29,294 nt of DNA, taken from the IMG/VR virus record IMGVR_UViG_3300040801_001321, positions 1 through 29,294 of that record; one strand, 5' to 3'. Shown here piece after piece: positions 1-7,958 of the stretch. Origin of the DNA: a virus. How positions within the stretch are numbered: the first letter of the stretch is position 1; each line of letters opens with the position of its first letter. The position numbers were made by a program, and so were the translations under genes. The notes under the pieces are model-generated. The model had not been told where the DNA came from and searched no databases. It saw only the letters and a list, made by a program, of their open reading frames with translations.

Positions 1-170
1 CTCACCTCGTGTCGATCAGACGACACCTTGTCAAGCAGGATCGAATTGCGTAGCTCGCCGGTATCGACGCGCACGATGTCGCGCGCAGCCTTCCGGGCTT
101 CGACGCCCGTATACCAGCCGACGCGATCTTCGAGTTCGCGCGTGAAGCCGACGAAATCAAACGTACTCAA
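1..170 (-). CDS. HK97 gp10-like head-tail/tail completion protein (partial, C-terminus off the left edge)
   Basis: Only the first 56 codons are present. The residues VDTGELRNSI at about 40-49 match the hallmark of the HK97 gp10 family, small proteins that act at the head-tail junction. The start is a TTG, chosen because a perfect AAGGAGG lies six bases before it and because no ATG is available in frame. The start overlaps the end of the upstream connector gene by 14 bases, and the ribosome binding site is inside that gene, so translation is probably coupled. Family assignment rests on the motif plus position directly after the adaptor gene; the rest of the protein cannot be seen. Confidence 0.8.
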   Translation of the reverse strand, partial: MSTFDFVGFTRELEDRVGWYTGVEARKAARDIVRVDTGELRNSILLDKVSSDRHEV

Positions 171-474
171 GGTCGACCTCCTTGTGGTGGTTCACCGCAG
201 AGATACCGGTCGGCTGCGTCGCGTTCACCGCGCGGAAGCGTACGCCGTCCTGCACGATCTCGTCGCCGAACTCGATCGGTGTCTCAACGAACGTGTAAAG
301 CCGATGCGTCCGGCGCTCTTTGAACCCCTCTGCGTTCGTCGTAGTAGCGGCGCTCACCGGCTGGATGAATCCGCGATACGTCCCGACCTCTTCAAACGTG
401 GGCTCATCGACGGCGCTCGCTCCGGGCGTCTGGCGCGTCAGCGTGAACGGTCGGTAGTAGCGCTCGATGTTCAT
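157..474 (-). CDS. Head closure / head-tail adaptor protein
   Basis: A 105-residue protein in the position where HK97-like phages encode the stopper or head closure protein, between the connector and the gp10-like gene. The sequence is mostly predicted beta strand (for example RRTHRLYTFVETPIEFGDEI and VRFRAVNATQPTG), in keeping with the small beta-barrel fold of these proteins (SPP1 gp16, HK97 gp7-like). It overlaps the previous gene by ATGA. No catalytic motif is visible. The call is from size, order and general character; a tail-terminator-like protein is the main alternative. Confidence 0.6.
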   Translation of the reverse strand: MNIERYYRPFTLTRQTPGASAVDEPTFEEVGTYRGFIQPVSAATTTNAEGFKERRTHRLYTFVETPIEFGDEIVQDGVRFRAVNATQPTGISAVNHHKEVDLEYV

Positions 475-1250
475 GGCGTGTACTCCGCGTCTGCGATCGG
501 ACCGCCGTTCAGGTAGCTCGTGATCCCTGCGGCCACGTCTTCCGGGTACTCGATACCGCCGATCCGTTCGGTTCGGGTGTAAGAGTACGTGCCGATGCGC
601 TCGGTCTGCAATCCAAGTCGATCGTTCCGTACTACCACGTCGTAGTAGATCATCCGTCCAACGATCCGATCAAACTCTCCCGGCACGTCCAGTAGCAGCA
701 CGAGGAACCGGTCTGCTGCGTCGCCTACGATGGACTGGTCGAAGGTGAGCCCGGCGGCGTCGACGTTTGCGATGGTCTTGCGCCCGTCGTTCCGCTTGGA
801 GCCGAGCAGGTATACCTCGTCCTCGTACTCCATGTCCTCAAGCGTACCGATGATGTCGTTATCGTCACCGGCATCGATCGCGTTCGCCGAAAGCGTCCAG
901 TTGGCGTAGATCGAGACGTACACGTTCAGCAACGTCAGGTCGGTGCGGATGATCGTATCCGGCGACTCGGAAAGCGCGACCGACCGTTGCCGCAACATCG
1001 AGCGATAGCACTCGCAAAGAATCCGGTCGTAGGTGTCGTTAAGCACGCGGTCGATCTTCGCGTCAAACCAGCTTTCGATCGGCGACCACGTTCCGGCCGC
1101 CGCGTCGGAGAGCACGAACGAATCGCCGCTGGTGGTATTCAGCCACCGTTCGCCCGCTGCGTAGTCGGGCGCTTTCTCGCTGGATGTCGGGTCGACTGTC
1201 TCGATCCAATCATAGGTGCCGTTGATCTTCACGTCTGCGCGTGTCGTCAT
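471..1250 (-). CDS. Head-tail connector (gp6/gp15-like) with an extra N-terminal domain
   Basis: 259 residues. The last third has the look of the gp6-like head-tail connector family: RMIYYDVVVRNDRLGLQTER, then an IGTYSYT strand and a final YPEDVAAGITSYL helix. Usual connectors of this family are about 100-200 residues; here about 60 N-terminal residues come first and include GERWLNTTSGDSF followed by AAAGTWSPI, a pattern common in phage structural proteins that display a small beta domain. The gene follows the spike/decoration gene after four bases and runs by ATGA into the adaptor. The connector role is inferred from the C-terminal pattern and gene order. Confidence 0.6.
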   Translation of the reverse strand: MTTRADVKINGTYDWIETVDPTSSEKAPDYAAGERWLNTTSGDSFVLSDAAAGTWSPIESWFDAKIDRVLNDTYDRILCECYRSMLRQRSVALSESPDTIIRTDLTLLNVYVSIYANWTLSANAIDAGDDNDIIGTLEDMEYEDEVYLLGSKRNDGRKTIANVDAAGLTFDQSIVGDAADRFLVLLLDVPGEFDRIVGRMIYYDVVVRNDRLGLQTERIGTYSYTRTERIGGIEYPEDVAAGITSYLNGGPIADAEYTP

Positions 1251-1254
1251 GTCG

Positions 1255-2682
1255 CTATACCTCCGCGTCCCACGTATGGGAGCCGCCGACTGTTGCCGAT
1301 TTATTCGGTAGGCATGAAAGCGTTATCTGCTCCCCAGCTACGAGCCGCGCGTCGAGATCGGAAAGCCCTATCGCACCGGAGCCGGGACCGATGACCGTAT
1401 CAGAAAGAATCAGTTCGCCGCCAGTGAGCGCGGTTGCCGAGATATCGTACTCAGCGGGCGAGCCCCCCGGTACCGCCTGTACCCACGACGCGCCGGTCAG
1501 CGTCGCGCCGACGCGAACGCGAAAATTAGCTATCAAATTACCAGTACCGTAGGCGGCAAACGAGAACCGGTAGCCGAAAATCGATAGTCGGTTCTGGCTT
1601 CCTTCGTACGTCGTCGGTGCTCGCACGCTGAGAATCGGCGTCTCGACGTTTGCCGCGATACCGACTGTGTTGTCGATCGCCCCGAGAGCACGAAGCGCTC
1701 GCGAGGTATCGTCGCCCTCCATGCCAGCCGATGCGCTCGGCGTGCTCAGCGTAAGGTTCGTCGTGTTGCCATCGTTTTTGACGTGCGCATGAATCCGAAG
1801 GCTCGGATTGCGCATCGACGTTTCGACAAACGTGTTTGCGTACTGGATGCGGTCGACGATAACGAACGATCCGAACGCCTTGTCCTCGATGTAGAAACGA
1901 ATCTCGCCCGCTCCGAGCCACTGGAAGGTGATCTGGTAGACGTTGAGCTTTGTCGGGTCGAAAGTGATTGCGACGCCGAGCGGATCGGTCCAGTCAGCGC
2001 GCGGGGTGAAGTAGTCGGCCCCGGCTGCTCGCCGAACGATGCCGAACTCGCTGCCAACGAAGCCAAAGAATAGCCCGTCCTGCTCGTCGCCGTATCCGAT
2101 AAGCTGTTGGCTATCGGCTACGCCCTCCGTGAACATCGCAGTGAAGCGAACCATCCCGCCGATACCGGGGAAGTAACGCATTGGAAGTCGCGTATCCAGA
2201 TCGGCCTCTCCCGCCGCGTTCGTTCCGGTCTGTAGCACGGCGAGCGATCCGTCGTGCGTGACCGTACCGCCGTTGAGTTCGGTGCTGTCGTAGTTGATTA
2301 CCGAAATGTTGTAGGGAAACGCCCACCCGGTACGCGGTCGATACTCCGCGACCTTCGTCTCGCCGAACGCAGTCACGCCGGAAAATCGCGTTTCACGATT
2401 CAGACGCCCACCGGAACGATCGTCGACCACAACGACGACCCCGTTGTCTTTCGGGTACGCCCATAGCGTTGCGCCGTCGTTCGGATCGAACGAGTAGACG
2501 CGCCCGCCTCGTTGCGTCTTTACCGCTACCGACCCGGCCTTGTTACCGTTCGGCGCTTCGGTCGGCTTCTCGACAGACTCGGCAAAATAGCATTTGACCT
2601 CTTCGCCCTCGATCTGGTAGTCGCTTGCGTACCTGGCGATGAGCTTCCATTCAGGTTTCAGCACTCGGATCGCTATCGACAT
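1255..2682 (-). CDS. Large virion structural protein (probable head decoration or spike)
   Basis: 475 residues, almost all predicted beta strand. The middle part (about 165-250) contains RYFPGIGGMVRFTAMFTEG and then GYGDEQDGLFFGFVGSEFGI, a pattern I recognise from large structural proteins encoded next to capsid genes in many uncultured phages. The C-terminal half has further jelly-roll-like strands. It sits between the decoration protein and the connector, which is not part of the minimal HK97 order, and it lies after a terminator, so it is probably made in smaller amounts than the capsid protein. Start supported by GGAGG four bases before ATG. Exact role on the head surface is inference. 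Confidence 0.6.
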   Translation of the reverse strand: MSIAIRVLKPEWKLIARYASDYQIEGEEVKCYFAESVEKPTEAPNGNKAGSVAVKTQRGGRVYSFDPNDGATLWAYPKDNGVVVVVDDRSGGRLNRETRFSGVTAFGETKVAEYRPRTGWAFPYNISVINYDSTELNGGTVTHDGSLAVLQTGTNAAGEADLDTRLPMRYFPGIGGMVRFTAMFTEGVADSQQLIGYGDEQDGLFFGFVGSEFGIVRRAAGADYFTPRADWTDPLGVAITFDPTKLNVYQITFQWLGAGEIRFYIEDKAFGSFVIVDRIQYANTFVETSMRNPSLRIHAHVKNDGNTTNLTLSTPSASAGMEGDDTSRALRALGAIDNTVGIAANVETPILSVRAPTTYEGSQNRLSIFGYRFSFAAYGTGNLIANFRVRVGATLTGASWVQAVPGGSPAEYDISATALTGGELILSDTVIGPGSGAIGLSDLDARLVAGEQITLSCLPNKSATVGGSHTWDAEV

Positions 2683-2696
2683 TCGACCTCCAGACG

Positions 2697-2731
2697 AAAA
2701 GGGCTCGTGAGGCTATCTGCCCCACGAGCCC
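2697..2731 (-). terminator. Rho-independent terminator after the capsid and decoration genes
   Basis: A perfect nine-base-pair stem (GGGCTCGTG with CACGAGCCC) and a 13-base loop is followed on the minus strand by TTTT. It lies in the 73-base gap after the 162-residue decoration-like gene and just before the ribosome binding site of the large structural gene. Such a site lets major capsid mRNA stop here while a fraction reads through to the connector genes. Confidence 0.8.
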
Positions 2732-2755
2732 CCCGTGTTTGCTCGACGCTACTGT

Positions 2756-3244
2756 TTACGGCTCATTGTCAACGTCGGTGACGTTCGGGTTCCACTCGCT
2801 GAGCGTGGACCGCGAATCCATCTCCATGATCGCGTACACGGTCACGTCGATGGACGCTTGCGACGTATCGGTGTGGAAACGCGGCTTGATGTAGCGCTCC
2901 GTGCCGAAGCAACCCACGAGCTGCGTGTAGTCGCCCTCGTAGTTGCTCGCGCCTTCGACGAGGAGCTGACCGAAGCCGTCCGACTCAAACTCGACCGTCT
3001 GCTGCTCGGGCAGGTACTTCTCTTCGGCGATCTCGCTAAACGCGTCGGCATCGCCGTCGTCGCTCGATTCGAGAATCTGAACGTACGTGACCTGCGTGGT
3101 CAGCGTAGGCGGGTCGATGGCGAGCGTGACACTCCGCGCGCCCTTCGTGTCGAGAGCGATCGATCCGTCGTCGTCGCCGGTAGAGTCCAGCGTGACGGTC
3201 CCGAGGTTCACGACGAGGATGTTGTTCGCAATATCCCTCTGCAT
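2756..3244 (-). CDS. Capsid-associated structural protein, decoration-like
   Basis: 162 residues, acidic and strand-rich, translated from a start with AAGGAGG six bases upstream and only 12 bases after the major capsid gene. The order capsid, this gene, terminator suggests it is made in quantity like the capsid protein, as expected for a decoration or cement protein. Recognisable pieces are NNILVVNLGTVTL near the N-terminus and VGCFGTERYIKPRF near 110-123, which I know from unnamed phage proteins in the same position. No enzyme motif. A minor structural role is the alternative. Confidence 0.6.
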   Translation of the reverse strand: MQRDIANNILVVNLGTVTLDSTGDDDGSIALDTKGARSVTLAIDPPTLTTQVTYVQILESSDDGDADAFSEIAEEKYLPEQQTVEFESDGFGQLLVEGASNYEGDYTQLVGCFGTERYIKPRFHTDTSQASIDVTVYAIMEMDSRSTLSEWNPNVTDVDNEP

Positions 3245-3256
3245 GTCAGCCCTCCT

Positions 3257-4552
3257 TTAGCTGGCCTGAACGTCAAGCACCTTGAGTGCCTGATAGTTCG
3301 TGACCGCGCCGCCGACGCGCTTCGTGGTGTAGAACTTCACGTAGCGCTTGTCGGTGTACGGATCGCGGAGAACGCGGATGCCGATGCGATCGACTACCGT
3401 GTATCCTTCTCGGAAGTTGCCGTAGATAGCGATGCTGTTGCCCTCGGCGATGGTGGAGTCCATGTCGCCTGCGAAGCGAACCGGACGACCGAGGAGCTGC
3501 ATGTCGACGCCGCTGAACAGCAGCATCGGGTTGAGCAGGTACTGATTGTCCGAATCCTTGAGCTGCATCACCTCGGCCCACACCTTGCGGTGCATCATCC
3601 ACAGTGCGTTCGCTTGGTACTCTTCAAGCAAGTCGCTCTGCACGTCGATGAAGTCATCCGCTGCGATGGTGCCGACGGTCGCCGTGTCACGGTGTTCGAG
3701 CTTCCAGCGCTCGTACTCGCCCTGCGTAGTCCACGACTCGTAGTCGAGAATGCCGCGCGGCTTCTTGATCCCGTTGCCGGTCATGAATGCTTCGTTCTCG
3801 GCTCGGGCGAACTTCATGGCAACTTTGTCCTGCAACCACGCTTCGAGGTTGATCGATACGTCGTCGAGCGCCTTCGTCGATATCCTCGGCTCGGCGTACT
3901 GCTCATGCGTCGGGATTTCGAGTTCCGCGACCTTCGGGGTGTCCGTCTCCGGTCGGCTGTCGACCTCGGCGACCCAGCCGCTCGTCGGCTCAGTGTCGTC
4001 GATGATGATGCTCACCGCTTCGCGCGCGGTCGAGATCACGTTCGCGACCTGCCGCACCGGAGAGGTCTCGAAGATGCGGCCGCTGATGAAGCGCACCGGA
4101 TCGATCGGGGCGAGGAAGCCGCCGTCAGGATTCGATCCGACGAGCCCCGCCTTGATGATGAGATTGTCGACCGCCTTCTCGTCGGTGTTCAGCCCGTGAA
4201 ACTCCAAGAGCTGTTCGGCGTTCTTGCGTTCGGTCTCCTCGTCGATTCCCTGCCGGCTTCGCATGTACTTCACGAACGCGCTGCGGTACTCGGGGTCCGA
4301 GTGCAGTTCGTCGGTCTTGCCGTTCTCCGGCATGCGGGCCATGAGGTTTTCCAGCGCCTTGCGCTCGTCCTCTTCGGCACGGATGGCGTCTGCCTGTGCC
4401 TGAATCTTCTCGGAAAGTTCGACGAACTCGCTCTTCATCGCCTCGACGCCTTCGTCGGTCGACTTGCCCTTCTCTTCGAGGGAGTCAAGCCGCTTCTGCG
4501 TCTTCGTGACGAGTTCGGTAACCTTCTCCTTGAGTTCTACGATATCGCTCAT
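3257..4552 (-). CDS. Major capsid protein, HK97 fold
   Basis: 431 residues. Residues 1 to about 75 form a strongly charged heptad-like coiled coil typical of the delta (scaffolding) domain that the prohead protease removes. The mature part starts near the segment GSNPDGGFLAPID and continues with an E-loop-like region (FETSPVRQVANVI) and a long spine-helix region (SINLEAWLQDKVAMKFARAE), then GNGIKKPRGIL, all typical of the HK97 capsid family. It follows the protease by ATGA overlap and precedes the decoration gene. No separate scaffold gene is seen, consistent with a fused delta domain. Confidence 0.95.
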   Translation of the reverse strand: MSDIVELKEKVTELVTKTQKRLDSLEEKGKSTDEGVEAMKSEFVELSEKIQAQADAIRAEEDERKALENLMARMPENGKTDELHSDPEYRSAFVKYMRSRQGIDEETERKNAEQLLEFHGLNTDEKAVDNLIIKAGLVGSNPDGGFLAPIDPVRFISGRIFETSPVRQVANVISTAREAVSIIIDDTEPTSGWVAEVDSRPETDTPKVAELEIPTHEQYAEPRISTKALDDVSINLEAWLQDKVAMKFARAENEAFMTGNGIKKPRGILDYESWTTQGEYERWKLEHRDTATVGTIAADDFIDVQSDLLEEYQANALWMMHRKVWAEVMQLKDSDNQYLLNPMLLFSGVDMQLLGRPVRFAGDMDSTIAEGNSIAIYGNFREGYTVVDRIGIRVLRDPYTDKRYVKFYTTKRVGGAVTNYQALKVLDVQAS

Positions 4553-5604
4553 CGCAATGCTCCTTCGATGGTTTCGATGATCGAACCGATTGCCTTTTGC
4601 TCCCGCTCCTGTTCGTCGTCGGAGAGCACGCGCATCATCGTGCCGATTTCGTCCGGGGTGGACGACACGTCCTCGGTGGGCGCTGCAAGGTCCACGATGG
4701 CGTCTACCGCGTCTCGGCTCAACCTTTCATGACCGATGATATACCCGCGCAGAGATTTCGGCAATGCCACGAGTTCAGACCACGACCAGACGCCGCGCTC
4801 AATGGGAGACGGTCGCCCAAGTCGGTTGGTGTAGAGATCGTTCAGCTTCTCTTCGATTTCGACCTGTTCGGGCTCGCCGATCTGGGCGCGGTCGCGTACG
4901 TACTCGGCGACTGCCTTGATGATCGCCTCCTGCGACTCGTCCTGATCTTCGAGCGAGCGGACCATCGTCACGCGGGCGCGCGCGTTCATCGGTTCGTCGA
5001 CAAGCGATGTTTCCCATAGACGCGCCTTCTTGAAGACGCGCACGCCCTCGACCATCTCAACGTCTTCCATTTCGGCAGAGAAGCCGACCGAGAAGTCGGA
5101 GAGTACACCCTGCTTCGCAAGCGCGTAGGCTTCGCGCCCTTCGGTCACGAGCAAATTGATCTCCGCGACGCCGTAGAGCCCCTTGTCGTCCTCTTCGATC
5201 TTCTCGGGGTCAAAGCCGCCGATAAGGTTGAAGTGCTGCCGCTTGAGTCGCAGCGGGCGCTTGTTCTGGATGAGCTCCGCGATCGAATCGGCAAACGCGC
5301 CACGCACGAAACGGTCGTTCGCTCGGTCGGTGTCCCACGTCGCGAGGTAGCCCTCAACGATACCGACCGGTACCTCCTGCCCGTCCTCGCCGACCTGCTT
5401 CGCTTCGTACGCCTTCTCGACGTGGCCTATGGCGATCTTCTCTCGGATCATGTCTCCGCTCCTTTGCCGGTTCTCCCACTGCGTCCGGCAGACTGCGAAC
5501 CGCTGGTCGCTGTCCGGGTACTCCTCGTTCATCGTGTCGTTGCCCATGCAACGATCGAGGAAATCGTCTCGTGATTCTCCACCACTCGGTTTCGGTATCG
5601 GCAT
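4549..5604 (-). CDS. Prohead maturation protease, HK97 (S78) family, with an N-terminal accessory domain
   Basis: 351 residues from the chosen ATG, which has GGGAG seven bases upstream and lies four bases after the minor head gene; a longer frame upstream is inside that gene. Residues 1-45 (PIPKPSGGESRDDFLDRCM, then EYPDSDQRFAVCRTQW) form a small domain seen on various phage head proteins. The protease domain begins near 52. His124 in KRQHFNLIGGF and Ser172 in FSVGF fit the family's His and Ser, and WETSLVDEPMN near 197-207 fits the third conserved region. It cleaves the capsid delta domain during head assembly. The C-terminal 130 residues are an acidic, helical tail. Confidence 0.9.
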   Translation of the reverse strand: MPIPKPSGGESRDDFLDRCMGNDTMNEEYPDSDQRFAVCRTQWENRQRSGDMIREKIAIGHVEKAYEAKQVGEDGQEVPVGIVEGYLATWDTDRANDRFVRGAFADSIAELIQNKRPLRLKRQHFNLIGGFDPEKIEEDDKGLYGVAEINLLVTEGREAYALAKQGVLSDFSVGFSAEMEDVEMVEGVRVFKKARLWETSLVDEPMNARARVTMVRSLEDQDESQEAIIKAVAEYVRDRAQIGEPEQVEIEEKLNDLYTNRLGRPSPIERGVWSWSELVALPKSLRGYIIGHERLSRDAVDAIVDLAAPTEDVSSTPDEIGTMMRVLSDDEQEREQKAIGSIIETIEGALR

Positions 5605-5608
5605 CGCT

Positions 5609-6559
5609 CTACTCCCACACGGCTCGGCACTGGCAGTTGATGATCTGTCCCAACGGCGCGCCAAGCGATCCGTCCATCGGCTCCTGCATCAGATAGCCCC
5701 CGACCTCGAACGGCTCGTCGGCCGGTTTCGTCTGCCCGTGCGCAGCCGCGTGTGCCGGGCGCGTATTCCGAAAGATCGCTTCCCAGCGCTTCGTCTGCGC
5801 ATCGAGAGCGCGCGCCTGCGATCGCATCGTCGCGACCATACGGCCCTGCGCGCCCGGTGTCACCAATCTATCACGGAAATCCGAAACCGTGTTCAGTAGC
5901 GTCCCTTGCCGAACCGATGTCGGAAGACGCGCCATTTTGAGCACGCGCCGAGCGAGACGCCGCGCACCGGCAGAATCTCCCTCTTCGAATAGCTGCGCGA
6001 TGCGTTCGACCGAATCACGTAGTGGGTCACGAACTGCGAGAACCGCGGTCTTGTGCGTCTTGTTCACGGTCCAGTTACTCTCGGTAACGGCGATGATGAT
6101 GCGGTGCTCGCGCATCCGGCCCCGTAGGTCTTGTCGCGCGACGCGGTTGCGTTCCTGCGGCGTGAGATCAACCTGCTCGTTCGCAGCCTCGGTAGATCGG
6201 GTCATCATCGTGCGCAGCGTGTTGAGAATCGAGCGCGACGAGGCGACGATCCGCTCTCCGAACAGCGCGGCCAGCGCTCCGGCGATAGCGACCATCGCAT
6301 CGTCGAATGGGTCGCGCTCCTCTTCGTCCTGCTTGTAGATACGGTAGTCTACGCGGAGCAGACGGCGAGCTATCTTGTCGTAAGTTCGGCGCAGGATCAC
6401 ATCAAGCTCGGTTTCGGTTTCCGGCGGGATGCGAGACGTGCCGGCGGCCCACTCGCCAATGGTGGTATCGGTCCACGCTCCGAGCTCGCGCTCGAAAACC
6501 GTTTGGCCGTAGTCGCGTGCGTCGTCTATGCGCGTGCGCTGCTCACTCGGGCTCGCCAC
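5609..6559 (-). CDS. Minor head protein, MuF / SPP1 gp7 family
   Basis: 316 residues, mainly helical and basic, ending in the typical MuF module: TRPAHAAAHGQ, then FEVGGYLMQEPMD, then a terminal INCQCRAVW with two cysteines. Family members sit inside the head near the portal and affect DNA ejection. The gene lies between portal and protease, as usual. The start overlaps the portal gene by 17 bases. The final motif is complete and the protein is of common length, so it looks intact. Confidence 0.88.
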   Translation of the reverse strand: MASPSEQRTRIDDARDYGQTVFERELGAWTDTTIGEWAAGTSRIPPETETELDVILRRTYDKIARRLLRVDYRIYKQDEEERDPFDDAMVAIAGALAALFGERIVASSRSILNTLRTMMTRSTEAANEQVDLTPQERNRVARQDLRGRMREHRIIIAVTESNWTVNKTHKTAVLAVRDPLRDSVERIAQLFEEGDSAGARRLARRVLKMARLPTSVRQGTLLNTVSDFRDRLVTPGAQGRMVATMRSQARALDAQTKRWEAIFRNTRPAHAAAHGQTKPADEPFEVGGYLMQEPMDGSLGAPLGQIINCQCRAVWE

Positions 6560-7949
6560 CCTCGCCTTCCTCCGTAATGCCTTCGGTTGCGCCTTCGTCC
6601 TCGTCTTCGAACGGCTCTGTAGGCGGCGACGTCTCCGGGAACTCCATGCCGCTCATCCCGCCGACTGGTACGAGCGTCGATGGTGCGAGAACATCATCGC
6701 CGTCGTCGACTGGATCGTATCCTGCCATCTCGCGAATCTCGTTCGTCGTGAGTGCGTTCGTCTCGCGAGCGCGCTTCATCCGTTCGAGATTCCGGCCGCG
6801 CAGCGCCTTGATCGTGTTCTCGTTGTAGCTGATCGACTGGCCTTGGAGTTCCGGGAAACGCGTAGCGAGCGCCGAACCGAGCGCGTCTGCAATGTCCTCG
6901 AAGACCGGGAAGACCGCCCCATCGTAGAAGGCGGTCTGCGCCGTAGTGAAGTTGTTGAATGTCGATGCGTCGTTCGAGACGAGCGGCAGCGGGATATTGT
7001 AGAACGCGTAGACCGTGTCGCGCGCCTCGCGCAGCAGTTCTACGTAGTCCATCTCGCGGTTGCTGATCGCGAGGTCCAGCTTCTCGACGCGCTCGGGCAT
7101 GACCAGCGTGCCGCCAGCCGTACCGCTACCGCGCATCGCTTGGAACGCAGTCTGTATGTCGCGCACCGCCTGAGTGCTGAACCGCTTCGCGTCCTCGGTC
7201 GGCATCACGCCACCGGTGAGTCGCAGCCCGTTCTTGAGTAGCGACGTGTTGTGCCGCTTTCCCTCGACGTTCTGCTGCACGCTGTAGAGCAGGTGCGCGA
7301 CCGGAGACTGCCCCCGGAACGGACGGTCAATCGCCTCGTTGCCGAGAATCGGCACGAGTTCGTTCATCCCGCGATCGTCGATGTAGCGGATTCTTCCGCC
7401 GCGTTCTACACGACGGTAGACGCGCCGATCCCGGTCGGCGTTCGTGTAGAAGCTCGACGGGAGGCCATCGCTATCGGTCCGCTGGTCGATGATATCGAAC
7501 GGATAGAGCCATGTGCGCGAGGTAGGTTCGCGATCCACTCGCCCACGTAGCACGACCCATGCTTCGTTCGTGAGCAGGTACGACGTTGCGATTTCGTAGA
7601 GGAAGCGTCGCTTCGAATAGCCTTCGCTCGACTCGTTCAAGAAGCGAACGACCGGAGCGTCTGGGTCGAAGTCCTGCGAATCGCTCGTGAGTCCGAGGGT
7701 GAATCCTGCGATTTGGTGAGCAATGCGATGGATAGCTGCGCCGAGTACGTCGCTCTTGAGATACAGCCGGTAGGCGAGAATCGGATGAACGTCAGTGAAG
7801 ATGCCAGCGCCCCAAATCAGCGCGTACAGGTCGTCGGAGGAGCGGACCGTTTCGCTCACCGGCTCGGCTATCGGGTGAGACTTCTCGACCCATCCGGCTT
7901 GCTCGGCGATCGGCCGCAGCCAAGAGCCTATTCGTTCAATCGGTCCCAT
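6543..7949 (-). CDS. Portal protein, HK97/lambda B-type
   Basis: 468 residues. Recognisable portal features include the region TSYLLTNEAWVVLRG, the membrane-like clip segment, and NREMDYVELLREARDTVYAFYNIPLPLVS, which is characteristic of portal proteins of the HK97 family, followed by ASTFNNFTTAQTAFYDG and a C-terminal ALTTNEIREMAGYDP. The portal is the dodecameric ring through which DNA is packed by the terminase encoded just upstream (nine-base gap). The tail of the protein is very acidic (last 25 residues). Length is normal for the family. Confidence 0.93.
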   Translation of the reverse strand: MGPIERIGSWLRPIAEQAGWVEKSHPIAEPVSETVRSSDDLYALIWGAGIFTDVHPILAYRLYLKSDVLGAAIHRIAHQIAGFTLGLTSDSQDFDPDAPVVRFLNESSEGYSKRRFLYEIATSYLLTNEAWVVLRGRVDREPTSRTWLYPFDIIDQRTDSDGLPSSFYTNADRDRRVYRRVERGGRIRYIDDRGMNELVPILGNEAIDRPFRGQSPVAHLLYSVQQNVEGKRHNTSLLKNGLRLTGGVMPTEDAKRFSTQAVRDIQTAFQAMRGSGTAGGTLVMPERVEKLDLAISNREMDYVELLREARDTVYAFYNIPLPLVSNDASTFNNFTTAQTAFYDGAVFPVFEDIADALGSALATRFPELQGQSISYNENTIKALRGRNLERMKRARETNALTTNEIREMAGYDPVDDGDDVLAPSTLVPVGGMSGMEFPETSPPTEPFEDEDEGATEGITEEGEGGEPE

Positions 7950-7958
7950 ACGCCCCCC

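Noticed and set aside
2735-4732. Long plus-strand open frame of 665 codons
   Set aside because: It lies antisense to the major capsid and decoration genes, both well supported; its Arg/Leu/Val-rich translation is typical of the shadow of GC-rich coding DNA.
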